Positions 32,401-45,974 of a stretch of DNA of 64,000 bases are shown piece after piece; the stretch's first letter is position 1, and each line of letters opens with the position of its first letter. The translations under genes were made by a program, and so were the position numbers. Under the pieces are notes generated by a model that was not told the DNA's origin, did no database searches, and saw only the letters and a list, made by a program, of their open reading frames with translations. The DNA comes from Hymenolepis diminuta (lineage: Eukaryota; Platyhelminthes; Cestoda; Cyclophyllidea; Hymenolepididae). The stretch spans positions 2,243,898 through 2,307,897 of the forward strand of contig CAADRB010000021.1 in NCBI GenBank assembly GCA_900708905.1, given 5' to 3'.

Positions 32401-35089
32401 TATTCATTTGGAAATTTAGGAAAGTAAAGTATGTTTTTTTTAAATCACCTTTTTAAACCTTTGCTAGGTCATGAAGACATCATGCTTCCTCCGTTTTCTG
32501 GAAAATTTTAAGATAAATAAAAGGGTTTGACATTTGAAAATTTGAAATATCTGAATTGAGTGTGAATATAACTTTTTTATTTCTTTTCCAAATTCTTCAA
32601 AGTGCTAACAATTTGAAGATCGTTGATCTTGGCGTCTTTGAATAGCCTGTGAATTCCTCCAACTCTCCATTCAAATGTTCTTTAAATAGTTCCACAATAA
32701 AATAGGCAACTTTCAAAATATTTATTATTTTTTCGTACTACAAATGGGCGTCTGGTAAATTCAAATCTTTTCATAAGCAATAATATGTGTAAGTACAAAA
32801 TTCTTTTCAGTATAAATCCGACCGTAGTCAGTTTAAATATTAATTTCATTAGGAATGATAAATAAAGAAATAGTAAAAAACATTTATTATTGCTTAATTG
32901 TAAAACTCTTAAGAGCATGAATCCAACCAAATCCCGCGTAAGGAATATAATTGAAAAATCAATACATCTGAAATCGATTAAATTGATTGAATTTTGCAAA
33001 GGAAATAAATTCTTATTAATTATTTTGCATTATTTATTAAAAAAGCACGAAATATTAATAACAATTGGTAGATTGACTCAAAGTTTCATAAATATTCTCT
33101 GTCGAATTTATTTTCTACTAATTGTAAAAAAATTATAAGTAGTATCTGCGATGTGAATTATATTTCCTAATGCATTATGAATTGCCGTTATTTTGGTACG
33201 TTAAAAATTAATTCAGCTTGAAACAAAGGCGAGTGTTTGAAAACACTTTTTTTAAATAGACCTTTGTTTTAAAAACCTATTTTGTAACTGGATCAAATTT
33301 ACAACGGCCAGGTACTTGTGTTCATCGTGAGTTAGAAACCATTTAAAATTATATGCTGCAATTGTTATTTCTGAACTAAAGTTTTCTAACAAATCACCTG
33401 ATAAGTAATGACAGAAGGAATAAATAAAACTTATTTATGAAGAAATTGATTGAAGCTTCATGAAGATATGTTGTCACTAAATCAGATGATACTCCTCCGA
33501 GTTCAAGAACTAGAGGATCAGTTGATATTAATAGCCGATTTTAATTGACTTTTAGCCATTAGAGTAATTATTAAGCCATTTTATCTTATGTTTACTTCTC
33601 TACAGAGGAACAAAAAACACAATATTTTATCGTAGGAAAGTATGTAAAAAGAGGGGATACAAAAATGTTAGGAGAAAGAGATCAGGTAGAAATTGGCATG
33701 AAAGTCAGAACATTGACAGTCTTAAAAAAAGTGATTTGTCTTCTGCTCTAAAGTTCCATGTTCAAAGTTTAGGAGGTTTCATGGCTTGATTCCCGGATAA
33801 GTTCATGCTTGCGACTTTCAGAGCTTATTGATTTGTTTGATTTCTAATTTGAGTAATGTACCAACTGATGTCTCTTTTAATAGGAAGATGGCGAGAGCAA
33901 GCTCGATCTAAACCCAGCAAAGTTCACTTGGGTTTGTCCAACGTGAATTTTAATAAGTTTAAAGACTAGTCTTTTATTATATTTTTCTGATTATTTCAGT
34001 TCACTTTCTTTCATTGTTTGTAATGTAAATCCAATGTTCCATTTAATTCTATGATTTATTTCATTTATCTTGGATTCGTGAAGTAATATATAAGAACAAT
34101 GAATAAAAGTGGCTTCTTATCTGTTGAATTAAACGACTTAATGTTAAATATTTCTAATAAAATATAAAATGAACCCATAGAACCCTATCTAAGCAGATTT
34201 TTCATCAACAGATCGGGTGAATGATGGTTCCCGATAGTCTTCGTGCCTATTTGGACGTATATCCTGCAAGGGTTCTTTATCATCACCCATACGAATGACT
34301 GGTGTGGGGATATGTTAAAACATTAAAATATCAAACAATTTCATTGAAGGATAATTTTACTTCAATTTTGACACTCTAAAATGGTGGGTGTTGTTGATTT
34401 GGCGGGTAGTTTTGCTTTCCGTCGTATGGTAATATCTGCGAATTATTGTATTCTCGTAGAATTTTCCAAATCTATCGCATTAAAAGGAGTACAATCATCT
34501 TATTTAAAAATAATAAAATAGTTTTTAGAGTTAATATTCCCAGTAAATCGAGTTATTTTGGCATGAAATAATAAATGCGTGACAGAGAATTTTTTGAAGA
34601 TTTATTAAAAATTGAAACTATTCAGTTTTACTTTAGGCATAAATCACCGCCCAAAGACAATAGAGCCAATTTATCATGGTTTTAAAAAGGCCGTTTAGCC
34701 TGCTTACAGCGCGATAAACAGACGTTTTCCAGACATCCAATGAGCAAAATTCCACAGTTTGTTCTGAAGAAGGGCACTTGAGACGTTTTTACCAAAACGT
34801 GTTTTTTTCCAAATATAAAAATGTAAGTTTTGAACTACTTCATATGCTTAGGTTTTTTGAAAAAATTTCTTAATTCAAGGTGACTATAGAGAACGTATCA
34901 CGATAACGAGTTTGTATTTTAATCAGTTGAAGAAGCCTGTGCATTTGAAGTTATCAACCAATCACTTAGGTTAATCGATTGGCCAATAATCTTTAGACGC
35001 TGCAAATATCAAATCACTCGTGAAGCGGTTCATAAATTCGGAAAAGTGTACACTGAAACATTAAAATATAAATCAATGAAAAAATATAT

Positions 35090-35300
35090 CCGACAAATAT
35101 AACGTGTACGATCAGAGTCTCTTCGGAGGTCATATCGAATTTTTTCGGTAAATTTGAAAGAAAATTACAGGCTTCATCTCTATGGCACTGAATTATTAAA
35201 TATTAGGTTTCTGTGCATGTATCTAAATATGTAAGACCAGAAATGACGAAACCATTGCTGCATTTATTAGCCAACCAGGCAGTCACTCATTCACCACCTA
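35090..35300 (-). repeat. Dispersed repeat, family 3, copy 1 (decayed coding segment)
   Basis: Aligns with 51302-51490. On the minus strand it reads VTAWLANKCSNGF, SGLTYLDTCTE and then a stop, where the other copy reads LTARLANNCNDAF, SGLLYLDVSTE. Similarity is better in peptide than in DNA, so the ancestor probably coded. Source gene or element not recognised. Confidence 0.5.
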
Positions 35301-38300
35301 TTCAAGTCTACATTAGTAAATTTGTTTTCATAATAGAAAAGCTACAGGTTTTCTTCTCTCCTCCCTAGGGATCTGAATATTTAGAGCACTATAAGAGGAT
35401 AACTGAACTCTTTAAAAAAACTCCAGGATTAAATTTTGTAGGACTCTTTTGTTATCCTTTTCTTATTATATACTTACCGTTTTACCCTTCCTTGTGTTCA
35501 GCTGTGTCCCTCGATTAAATATTACCCTCTTAGCGTTATCGAGGACAGTAAATGCATTTAATTTTAAATAATAGTAGTAAATAGGTAATTTTTAATAAAT
35601 ATTGATATTTTCATATCATTTTGTAAAAATTTACTTAAGCACTGATGATTTGATCGGTTTTAAGGTCTTAATTATAGATATGATTTTATCTTCCACAACC
35701 GAACGATACAAAACAAGCAAATTTTGTTTTCATTAAAAGACAAATTTTGAGAAAATACATCCTAGTTTGAATGATAAAAATCTTTCACTGAAATTTATTC
35801 AATTCTGTCGTGTAAGCTTAATCTATCTCAATCGGAAAATTGGTTGATGATGGAGAAATGCCTCTTCTACTTCAGTATTTTTTTTTTGTTTTGAATGTGC
35901 ACTTCTAAAATGGTCATTTGAAAAGGATCTAAAGAATGAATTAAATGAAATAAAAAGCTAATCAAATTCACTTTATTAATGATTAGCGACATTTTAGTTA
36001 GATTGAATAAAACATGTTTGACCTTTAGAATTGAATTTTTTTCTTATACTCAGAAATTGACTCAAATGATATCACTTAATTTGATTTCAGATGTCAAGCA
36101 TATGTAAACACTACAATTATTTTTTATAAATTATTTTTAAAGAAATTCTTTGCCATTTTTGCCGTGAAGGCTTACGGTTTGGTAAGCAGGTCAATTATTT
36201 TAAGAGTCTCTCTATTTTCCATGTAATTTGCAAGTTTATAGAGGTCTTTAAGGTTAATTCTCTCTCATTTAAGGAGCATTACAAGTAATTTTAATAAACC
36301 GCCACCATTTGGTTTATAATTAAACACACTTTTAATATACCAATCTCATCAAGCGTTCATGCGCACTGAAATTTCTTTAAAAGTGAATTAATCGATAAAT
36401 TTTGAAGGAAAAATAAGCAATATGCAAAGTTTCGAATTGATTTGACCTTATATACGGCTTCTGATATATGAATTTATTTTTGCAAATTTAAAAATGTGTA
36501 AATTAATTTTATTATATTTAAAAATACTTAGAAGAACGCAAAATACAGAACAATATTAATATAAATAGTTTTTTTTAAACTTAAAACAAATACTGCTTGA
36601 AATGTAATTGGAAATGATGTATAGAGAATGATTTCTAGTAGTAATCTTATTTAAAATGCTCCATTTCATTTTTCTTTCTTTTAAATTAAGAATTATATTC
36701 GTCGCTGAATAAGAATATATTTTTTAAGATATTTTTGTGGTCTCATAAAATATTCACAGAATATCACTTACGTGAACGCCAAAAAACACAAACCAGTATC
36801 AAAGAGATCCAATCGTGCGGTTAGAAAAAATGTCATTTTTTAAAAATAAAACAGCCAGATTATTCAGAATTGTTTTCTACTTTTAAACTGAACATTTTAT
36901 TCCCGCATATACTGCTATTATGGGCTATTATCAAGCGCATAAAAATAGGTTTTATTAATGAATAATTAAAGAATTGAATTTAAAAGAAATCTGTGGGATG
37001 ATTAAATAAAGTTATGCTGGTCCGAAATTAATTAGACAGACACGATCAGTTGGTGAAATTGGCCTGATAATGATACCACATTTGCATTAAAGAATATATA
37101 TTATAAAAATTAGTATTATTGAGCTTATAATATTAATTTGAAATCCAACCGATCCACATATTTTGGAAGAAGTTTTCTACTCGATCCCAGGGATGATTTC
37201 TATAACTCTGATGAAGCTCACTGAATATTTATCCAGGCAAAAAAATGTATCAGCATGAGGAAATAAAATTAAAATTAAAAATATATAGTTAAATATATAT
37301 GGAGTACATTTTAATCCCTTCTGCGCAATGGTGACAAGAGAAAGGGAAAAATATTTCTATTTTTTGTGCAGCGTCGGCTTGTTTGCGTTTGTCTCCGACG
37401 TCAGATATTACATATTCAGTGCACATCAACGAGCATCCAGTGTGATTTACGGCTAACCGTGCTGATGCAGTAGGACTAAATGAGTCTGTGAGTTGATATC
37501 TGTGTATTGCACGAAAAAGATTTCCTAAATGAGCCCGGGAGTTACAAATGCGCGTGTATTTGTTGCGTTTATATTCATTGGTGCACGTCTGATGAGGTAG
37601 ATAAACAACTGACATTAAGTACAGTTAACAATTTTCTTAGGGGATATAAGAATTTCTTTTGCAAAATCCTAACGATAGATTCAGGCGTTAATTCAATTTG
37701 CGCAAATATGCAATACATGCCCAAAAGTGTAAAAAGAGGACCGTAGAAGGAGGAAAAAAATATATGTGACCACATATACTGGTAAAGTAAATATCTAAAA
37801 CGGGGAATCCGTTAGAATAAAGTTTAGTGCAATTAACTTAAAATCATATGCAAAAGAAAGAGATGTTTATAATTTTCAGCCAAATTTTAGCCTTCTACAC
37901 TAGTACGACTTAATGCCTCTCATTCAAAAAATTAACAATTTACTTAAAATATTGAAAATGTTTTTGTGAATCTTTAGATAGAAATGTAGCGGTCTAATAG
38001 AAATAAGTAGCAGTTACTCGAGCAAAAGGCTCTCGAAGTTGCCATACTTTAAGAAATAGTAATTGTTATGTGAAATATTAGTAGCTACAGATCGGTGGCC
38101 GAGAAAACGCCATGCCATTCCTGTATAGATGAGTATCACGTATTAAAAATATTGATATTGTGAATAAGTGTGAATACTGAAACTGAAACCGTTCCACAAT
38201 TAAATTCTTGTCAATGGTAAGGTTTTGAAAATAGCGACAACTAAGATCGTTATAGTAATAAGTGTCTATTTAAAATTCGTTGGGAGATAAAAGCTTGAGG

Positions 38301-39015
38301 AAGTGACGGGTTGTAGAAGAGTCAATATATTTTATCAGCAAATTTTTCATTTTTGCGCCCTTTTAGGAGGAAATATTGACAATCATAATACTGTTTGTTT
38401 AGAGAAAACTTATTTACACTCTAGAATGAAGTCAAATTTATAGATAACACCGGTAAAAATAGGCTATGAAATACTAAAATCAGACAAATCTTGGTAAAAC
38501 AATGATATTTGCTTTCTTCTACGGTCAGCCAAATTTAAAAGGAATGAAATTAATAATGACAGACGAATGCAAACCTTAGCCATTAAAAATCGACATCTGC
38601 TTCAAGCTAAAAAATAAAATTTAATATAATTTTTGTCAAATTATTTCAGATGAGTAAACTGAGAATTGAAATAAATTATCAAAATTCCTTTGATAAATAT
38701 TCACTTGATTGGTGAAAAAATTTTTAATTGATCAGATCGTCTGAAAATTAAATAATCTATTCTAATTTAAATAACTAAATTTTTTGGTCTATTTTTATAA
38801 AATATATTTATAAAATTATAATTAAAATATAAAAATTATTTAAATAAAATTTAAAAAATACTTTTTAGAATGTTTTAAACGCAATCGAATAATATTGAAT
38901 TTGTTTTACACTCATGATTAGCAGTTAGCAGTTGTTAGATGAATGAAAATGTATTAAAATTTTGATAGAGCTGAGTTAAAAGAGGAATCCATAATTTTGT
39001 GAAATGCAAAACACT

Positions 39016-39091
39016 TAAATTTTATTTATAATAAAATAAATTTATTATTATTTATTATTATTATAAATTTAAATTTTATTTATAATAAAAT
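39016..39091. repeat. AT-rich direct repeat
   Basis: TAAATTTTATTTATAATAAA plus AT occurs at 39016-39037 and again, identical, at 39070-39091, separated by TTATTA-type simple repeats. Probably replication slippage. Confidence 0.7.
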
Positions 39092-40249
39092 GTATGTCTT
39101 CCGACAGAGTCTTAATCTAATTAGTTTTAAATAATAAATACACCTTAAAATATACTTTTAAAATTGAATTTAATAATTTCAGCAAGATTTAAACTTGATT
39201 ATTATATTAAGTTTTTCAGCCTTAGATGCATTTTTGAAGAAAAAATAGTTTGCGGTTTATTTTAACTACGGCTACTGTGAAAATATCGTACTTTTAAATT
39301 CTCTTTCTTAATTGGTACTTACGATGTTAATGAGAACCTAGAAATTAGTAACGATAACTGAATAAAAGGTTATTATTTTTACAAAATAATCAAAATATGT
39401 AATCATAAGCATTTCGAGATATCATATATAATCCACGTTATGGTAAATATTTTGCCTATTTTTCATTCCGGGAAAAGAATAAATTTTTGGATAGGAAAGT
39501 TCAATACCGGATAAATTCGGAGTATCAAAGTGTCCCACATTTTTTAATTTTCCAATTCGGGTTGTGCAACGCTTAATTAATGAGCAGATCATCGTCTCAC
39601 GTTGCAAAATTAAAATTTCATGAGCTGCCCCATAGTTTACTAAGCAGATTTTAGTCAAGAATCCGCTGAATGATTAGGATAGTTAGGTAAATTACTTCAA
39701 GTGCCTTCTGTGTTTCTATGGTCTAGAAAAGTGGATGATCTTACGTGATCTTAACATAACAGAGCTAAATAGATTTCACCCAAGCTGAACACTTTAGAAG
39801 CATTAATTATATAAGCGATCCCAAGCTTCTTTTCTTTTGATTGGCCGCCCGCTGTTCTCACATGTCCTTGAATAACGTGTTATTACTGTAGAAGTTCCGG
39901 CTAAGCTAACAACAAACAACCACAATATCCAAATAAAAATGCAGAGCTGAGAATGAACAAGAATGCGTTTAACGGCAAAAATGAAAATTTGAGAGGGTTG
40001 GAGAAGGAGTACCGGAATTCAGGAGAGGGAAAGAGAAATAGCAGTATCAAAGGATGAGACAAAGCGGAAAGTGAAGAATGGAAGGGAGAGCCTTAATATT
40101 GATGTGTGTGAGTTTATAAAGCCAAATGCAGTTAGGAGAACTAGAAAAGCACTTACTGACAGTTTAAAGCCAAATCCTTCTTTTTCAAGCTTGGCTGCTT
40201 AATTTCAAGATTAACCTTCTCTGACCACTGAGGAGGGCATTAGGTCTAC

Positions 40250-42500
40250 TGTTTTAAGATATCCTCAGTATTACTGTGAAACGGTCATAATCGAGGATTT
40301 GTTCTACGAATATTTCTGTAAGCTTTGATTCTAACTGGTAATTATGGACGCTTTAAAATAAGTCAGAGCCGTATGAGTTGTCATTTGGCCCCAGAGATGT
40401 TGCGATGTTGCATTGACTCTCCCACTTCTTGAATCCTGCTGTTTGCATGAGATAACCCTTACACATTTGTATCTCCTCTAGCATATATTCATCCAGTCCT
40501 TCTGATAGTTACCAAATGTCATAATTAGGAAATACTTGCATGTTTTTATCCACCAATACTTTGCAGCACTAAAATTGCTTGCCACCGTGTACAGATCATC
40601 GGCATGCTCAATATGTCCAATGGCCTAAATCCCTTCCCAGTCGGGTTCACTCAGCTTCAATTTGAGATGGCCTAAGTCAGAGTAGATCCTCCTCCCCCCA
40701 ATAAGTCATGAGTTAAGGTTGAAGAGCAAAGTTTTATTTTTGGACATTGTCGGACTCCTCTCTGCATTAAAAAAGTTTTTTGAACCTCGAAATATTCCCA
40801 TTGGTGCTGAGAATAAGCTCTTAACACTCTGCCATGAGAACTTTAGATCAACCGAGTGCTGTATTATTGTTCATATGAGAAGGCTATCAAATGCCTCCCT
40901 TCCGGCCACAGATAACGCAACTCTTTTGATTACTAAAATTTTGGATAGCCCCTCAAACGCCTAATATTGTCTGACCAGTCGACATTGCCATGTGGAAGCC
41001 GTATTTTGATCAATTAGAATATACTCTCAGTCTGCTATCGAATACTGATCCGTTAAGCTTAGTGATCTTATCTTTGGGAGATAATTGTTCATAAATATTA
41101 AAACATTCAATTTAGTTTTTCTCTTATAAAACGGAAATACTTCCGTGCTCACCCATTCGCTGTTGAACACTTGATAACAATCATTGAAGGCTTTTAGTAA
41201 ACAAAATCCAACTTCTCTTTCCCCAATTTACGAGCTCTTATCTTATCCCAAAAGGACCTGGAGTTTTAGCATCAGAGTCTTAGGTTTTAACTTGTAATTT
41301 CTTATCTACAGTCAGGTCAGGCTCACAAGGCAAGACTTTGGGGTCAAGTACAGGGCAGTCATGAGAAGCATTAAACATTGCAGCTTAATGCTGAACTGAA
41401 AGAGCAGTATTAATATATGTTCTCAAACGAGCAGATTCAGTCTATTTCTGAGAGACTGAACTCAGAACTTTCCATTCGGATTTAAATGCTTGAAGTGGAT
41501 CCATTCCAGTGGTAGTTTGGAAGCTCCTATAATATGGGGATTATTTTAATCTTATCTTAATGGGTTTTTCATTCAATTTAGTTATCTTGTATATGCGAAG
41601 AGATCTTTCGAGGGATATGGGCTAAAATACTTTACATAAAAGACCACTTTTAATTTCAACTCAGGCTTCATCTTATCGACGACTTTCGACTCTGGGTTTT
41701 GAAACAAAGAACTGTATCTTCATCCATGTTTTTTGATAAGGTTAAACAACTGTAAATGGCTAGCTGGTGATTTTTTAGGCATTTAATTTATGAAACATGG
41801 ATAGTAATCAATGTATTTTCTAATTAGATCATCTCATTTTAATTTCGAGAGCTTTGAACCACAAATGGTTCTACTGGGTATGCGCTTTTGTGGCCTATTG
41901 TTGTATAATACATGTTACCAGGCGGTGGATGGGTACTGATAGACCCATTCTAGAGGCCCATGCATTTGTAGTTTTTGGCTTCTGAGGTAAAGAAAGTGAA
42001 CATGATCTCTCATTCCTCCTTTGTAAGATGGATAGTACCATACAGGTCTTCAAGCATTTTTCTTACCAAAGAAGGACTTCAAAATCTTCAAGTAAAGTTG
42101 CTGATGGAAGGTTAGAAGTCTAATTTCATTCCCTAATATATCTTCTAAATCCTACTTTGATCTTTATTTGTGTCATTCTGCTTGGCTTTCCTTTGGACTT
42201 AAAGGCTGAAAATTTAAGACAATCTTTAAGAAAGACAACTCTATCGTATGTTCTTCAGTAAAAGTTTTCCTGAATTGCAGAATGTCCAGTTTCGTAGAGA
42301 TTCAATATTGGTTGAATAAACTTAGTCTCTGTTGGTACACTACGGTACATGTTTCTGAATTCTGACTGGGATAGAACTTTCTTGAACTTAAGCTCATTGA
42401 TTCTTTATCGAACGTTCCATATACCAAAGTTAAGAATAGGTAGAGAAGGATGAACGCAGTTATCCGAGTTCATCTTAGGGGAAAGAGTGGATAGGTTTCT
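40250..42500 (-). mobile_element. Decayed non-LTR retrotransposon (LINE) with endonuclease and RT motifs
   Basis: Reading from high to low coordinates: NFGIWNVR at about 42400 resembles the opening (TWNVR) of an APE-type endonuclease; at 41090-41150 FPFYKRKTK resembles RT domain 1; GREAFDS at 40883-40900 is the RT palm motif AFDS; VKSLFSAPMGIFRGSKNFFN at about 40780-40840 and then, after a one-base shift, RGVRQCP at 40747 match the conserved GVRQGCP block; GHIEHADDLYTVASN at 40590-40615 is the YADD catalytic box with His for Tyr. Frames carry several stops and shifts, so nothing functional is encoded. Order and motifs fit an RTE/CR1-like element, which flatworms carry. The total is shorter than a full element; ends, tail and target-site duplication were not resolved. 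Composition is less AT-rich than its flanks. Confidence 0.75.
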
Positions 42501-43807
42501 CAATCTCTTCTTTCAAAGAAAATAGCAGATAAGATTCTTATTAAGTAAAGGTTTAATAGAAAGCCCATTAACTCACTATATACTTGTTGGTAATAAATTT
42601 CTTTGTCTTATTCAATAGGATACTTCATTAATTTGTCATTCATTATAATATTGTGTCATGGAACATTAAATTATCATTTCTGCGAGCACAGTTACTCAGA
42701 TATTTCTCACCATACAATGATCGTATCCTATTTTGCTCTAAGATTTATTAAAATATCCTACAATAGAGGCAAAAGCAAACCATCCTTCGATACCGCGCCT
42801 TAATTTATCAACAGTTATTAGTGAAGCTTTTAAAATGATCTAGAACTATTAATAAATTTAAAATAGGGCTTCTAGTTGAAGGCGACATTTTAAGGATTTA
42901 CGTAGCATTAATAAAATTTTGCTTAGGCACGAGAAAGCAACGTATGCGTTGAAACTTCCGTGGTTCACCATTTCATACATAGCTCACTAGCCTGCATGAC
43001 TGTGGACGTCTGCTCTGGACCTCTATTGAGCAATTTCCACAAAACCTTCCCATTACTTTACCTTCTAAATGGACATTTTCGGTTATCTCGTCCATACGTA
43101 TACATATATATGCATGCATACCACCTTAGAGTAGATTTTAGCCATCACGAGTTTACAATTTTCAGCTGAGAAGAGAAGAAAAAGCTAATCGAAGATCTTT
43201 ATACCTGAGATAGTGAACAAATGGAGAGTTCACCATCACCTTAGAAACGATATACTACGTTGAGACTAGATAGTTTAAAGAACAGATCCTTTATAAAAAG
43301 TATTTGTGTTATGACTACAATGCATTTCAATTAAATTTAGGTCTAGATAGGTGTAAAAAAGAATTTTTATCACCAATTAAATTCAAATTTTGAATTAAAA
43401 TATTGTTTTCGTTGCTTAAATTTAAAACTGTTTAAATCATTCAGTTGAATAAGAATAATGTCTTATTGTTCAACAAAACATCATGAAGTTTACCCAAAAA
43501 ATTTTAATAGAAATGTCTTTCGGTGCCCTTGGTTGAAATCGCGATTAACTTTACTCGATTTATTATAGTCAGGCTTAGTTTCATCAATAGATTAGAGTTA
43601 ATGGAAACGTCACTATCCAGTTTCGAATGTGTCTTCAGGTTAATGATTAGGATAAGGGGAATTACTTTAGTTCTACAAATTTTGGCGGTTCACTTTTAAA
43701 AAACCTTAAATGTTGTGAAATTTAAATTCAGTTTCTCCTTCTTATTATATCTGTTAAGCGACGAAATGACAATTGCTATTGCGAAGTTTTAAAGAGTTAA
43801 AAGCACG

Positions 43808-43825
43808 ATATATATATATATATAT
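43808..43825. repeat. (TA)n microsatellite
   Basis: About nine TA units following CACGA. Simple-sequence repeat. Confidence 0.9.
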
Positions 43826-43911
43826 TAATCTAAATATTTCCTCTTGGAATGGTTTTTATAAATTAACCAATCTAATGCCCGTGTAGGCAATCTTTTACTA
43901 AATTTTTGAGC

Positions 43912-43965
43912 TCATGGAGTCAAGTGTTAACAATGCTAGACGTGGCCTAGAGATGTCGATTCTTG
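43912..43965 (+). mobile_element. tRNA-like SINE head, fragment
   Basis: GGAGTCAAGTGTTAACAATG followed by GAGATGTCGATTCTTGG resembles an A-box/B-box pair. It sits head to tail against the inverted copy that follows, so it may be the remnant of a nested insertion. Confidence 0.35.
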
Positions 43966-43989
43966 GGCTCTCTGATTGAAAATAAAACC

Positions 43990-44118
43990 AGAATTTTGCC
44001 ACTGAGTTGGCTGTTTAGGATTAATCAGGGTGGCCCATCATTCCTGCTAACGGATTCATGCTGACGAATGGTGATCTCGTGATCTGCACATTGATTCAGT
44101 GCACCGTCAGCACACATC
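43990..44118 (-). mobile_element. tRNA-derived SINE, inverted copy
   Basis: Read on the complement it gives GACGGTGCACTGAATCAATG, GGCCACCCTGATTAATCC and a GGCAAAATTCTGG tail, collinear with copy B at 13644 (GACGGTGGTGCAGCGATCAA, CACACTGATTAAATC, GGCATAATTCCAG). Diverged but clearly the same family. Confidence 0.55.
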
Positions 44119-45207
44119 GAATAAAAATTTCCTTTTCATCTTCGAATACTTCAAATTAATTAAACTGTATAAATATAATTTTTTGAAACAATAGTTTTCT
44201 TTGGTTAATGCATTGAAAAGCGTCTAAGCAAATTTACGGACATATACCTTTAAATTTACAGAAAGGGGAATAATCACAATGAGATTCTATTCTTAAAGTA
44301 CTTCTAAATATTAAAACAAGTATTTACGTATTAATAAACCCATTGTATTGATTATGTTTTAAAAATTTAAATGCAAAATCTTATAAACTGAGCGAATATT
44401 CGTCGGTAAAAAATGAATATAAGTAAACATGCATCTCTCACGTATTAATTTATTTCACACATCGGTTGAAAAACAATATTAAATTTTCCATAATATAATG
44501 AAAATTTTTAGATATCGAATAATTGCCTTGATAAAAAATAAACAATTTAAATATTCAAATAGAACATAATCAGTCAGGCTTAAAATCCCCTGGGTAAAGC
44601 ATTGTCTTTGAGAAAGTCTTAGGAGTTTATGCAAATATAGAGCTAATTAATTAAGATTGTTCAAGGATTTTATAATGTGTTGTGAAGCCCACAGAGTGTT
44701 ATCTCAGTTTTTCAAGCCAGATTCAAGCGGATGATGGTCATGAAAGTGAAACTAGATTCGGTTCATTACCGTTAATATATGAGCTGGGAATATCTTTAAG
44801 ATAGCTAGTGTTTCTCCTAACTGACAATTGGTCTTTATATGCACTTAGATGGGGAGTCTTGTGGACTAATAAGAGGGATTAATTGGAAAAACAGAATTAT
44901 ATCTACTGCTGAGTGGCAATAATAGGCAGTTCAAACTTGAGCAGTAACTTTGGGCACTATATGTACTTGGTATGTACACACCAATGTTTCTGACTCCGCT
45001 GCGGATTAGACATTTCCTGAGGCAAATTGAAATTTTGTTTCTAAAGCGGTATCTGAAATCAATGATTTTCCACAGAAATTAACTGCAAAATGATTTACAT
45101 ATAAAAAACCAAATTACATGATAAGAATGAGCAACTTTTTGACTTAGAGATGTGAATACTTCTTCCTTCACTGGAGGAGGAAATATTGCGAAGAAAAATT
45201 AATTTTA

Positions 45208-45414
45208 ATTTTCAGATACTGGATGATGTCAGTGTTACGTGTCAGCAGCCCTACAGAAGACTTTATGAACGACAAACAACAAAATCAGCACACATCCGAA
45301 TTGCCCAACCGACGTAGGTCAGCCAGAACACCTCTAAACTTCACCAGTTCAATCTTCTCTGCGAAAGCCACAGTAAATACAGCCGATGATTCCCCAGGGA
45401 ACCTGATCTAAAAT
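45208..45414 (+). CDS. Coding-like stretch, possible exon
   Basis: A good acceptor (TTAATTTTCAG) precedes two competing open frames. The longer gives a polar protein segment with LPNRRRSARTPLNF and ends at TAA; the other gives YRRLYERQTTKSAHIRIAQP and stops near 45315. Base composition is more balanced than nearby DNA. No donor suits the longer frame, so it would be a terminal exon, but no upstream exon was found. Unrecognised; possibly a pseudogene fragment. Confidence 0.3.
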
Positions 45415-45503
45415 CATAAGAATCGACTACTCTAGCTGGGAAGTTGGGATAAAAATGAATAGATAATTTAATTTCTTATTTCAATTACAAATATTCATGC
45501 TAT

Positions 45504-45728
45504 ACACATACTAAATGATGTTATCATTAGTTAAGAATTCGTTCGACTCTGTTGAGATGTTCTTAAAAGACGCTTCTACTAAATTTTGTCCTATTACAAA
45601 GTTCTGCAAACATGTCACTTACAAATCACCTAAAAAGCATGAAAGAAACTTGCCAGAATATTATCTTTTAAGGTACCAAATTCTTTATCGCCATAAAGAG
45701 GCAAAAGAACAAGTGAGAATCTTCATTT
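45504..45728 (+). CDS. Coding-like stretch, possible exon or pseudogene
   Basis: After GTTATCATTAG the frame reads KNSFDSVEMFLKDASTKF and later LPEYYLLRYQILYRHKEA, a Lys/Phe/Tyr-rich segment. Downstream the same frame can be continued past a 32-nt GTGAGA...AACAG segment into QLNGIQLVKLISD, a stop, and IAEIVQKQDLDNK, which suggests either further tiny introns or a decayed gene. No family recognised and no start or end defined. Confidence 0.3.
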
Positions 45729-45974
45729 AATTATGGAAGAACAGTTAAATGGTATACAACTTGTAAAGTTAATAAGTGACTAAATAGCGGAGATAGTTCA
45801 AAAGCAAGATTTAGACAATAAGGTAAATCCATAAAAAATTGAGAACCCATTTCAGAATGAGTAATGGAGTGAAACTGAAAACCTAAAGTTGAAAAATTGG
45901 AAAATTCGATTACTGATTTAAGCTAACAGTAGAGGATGAACTTCTGTGCGTTTTTAAAACTTTTTCCAGGTCAG

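Larger units (their letters stand above)
24862..40249. other. Gene desert, AT-rich
   Basis: Fifteen kilobases with no gene I can support. Open frames of 60-108 codons on either strand have biased chance-like composition and no splice context. Contents noted: a GC-richer patch with an inverted repeat (26.2-26.5 kb), a family 3 repeat (35.1 kb), a possible family 2 fragment (25.03-25.14 kb) and an AT direct repeat (39.0 kb). Confidence 0.5.
42501..45207. other. Intergenic DNA with SINE fragments
   Basis: No gene supported. Holds a (TA)n run near 43808 and the paired SINE fragments at 43.9-44.1 kb; otherwise AT-rich sequence without recognised structure. Confidence 0.5.

Noticed and set aside
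37289..37775. Overlapping frames of 66-108 codons on both strands
   Set aside because: Several frames are open at once because the local sequence has few T-A-rich stops; none has a motif.
40719..40964. 81-codon plus-strand open frame with natural-looking composition
   Set aside because: It is antisense to the RT motifs AFDS and GVRQ of the decayed LINE and has no domain of its own.
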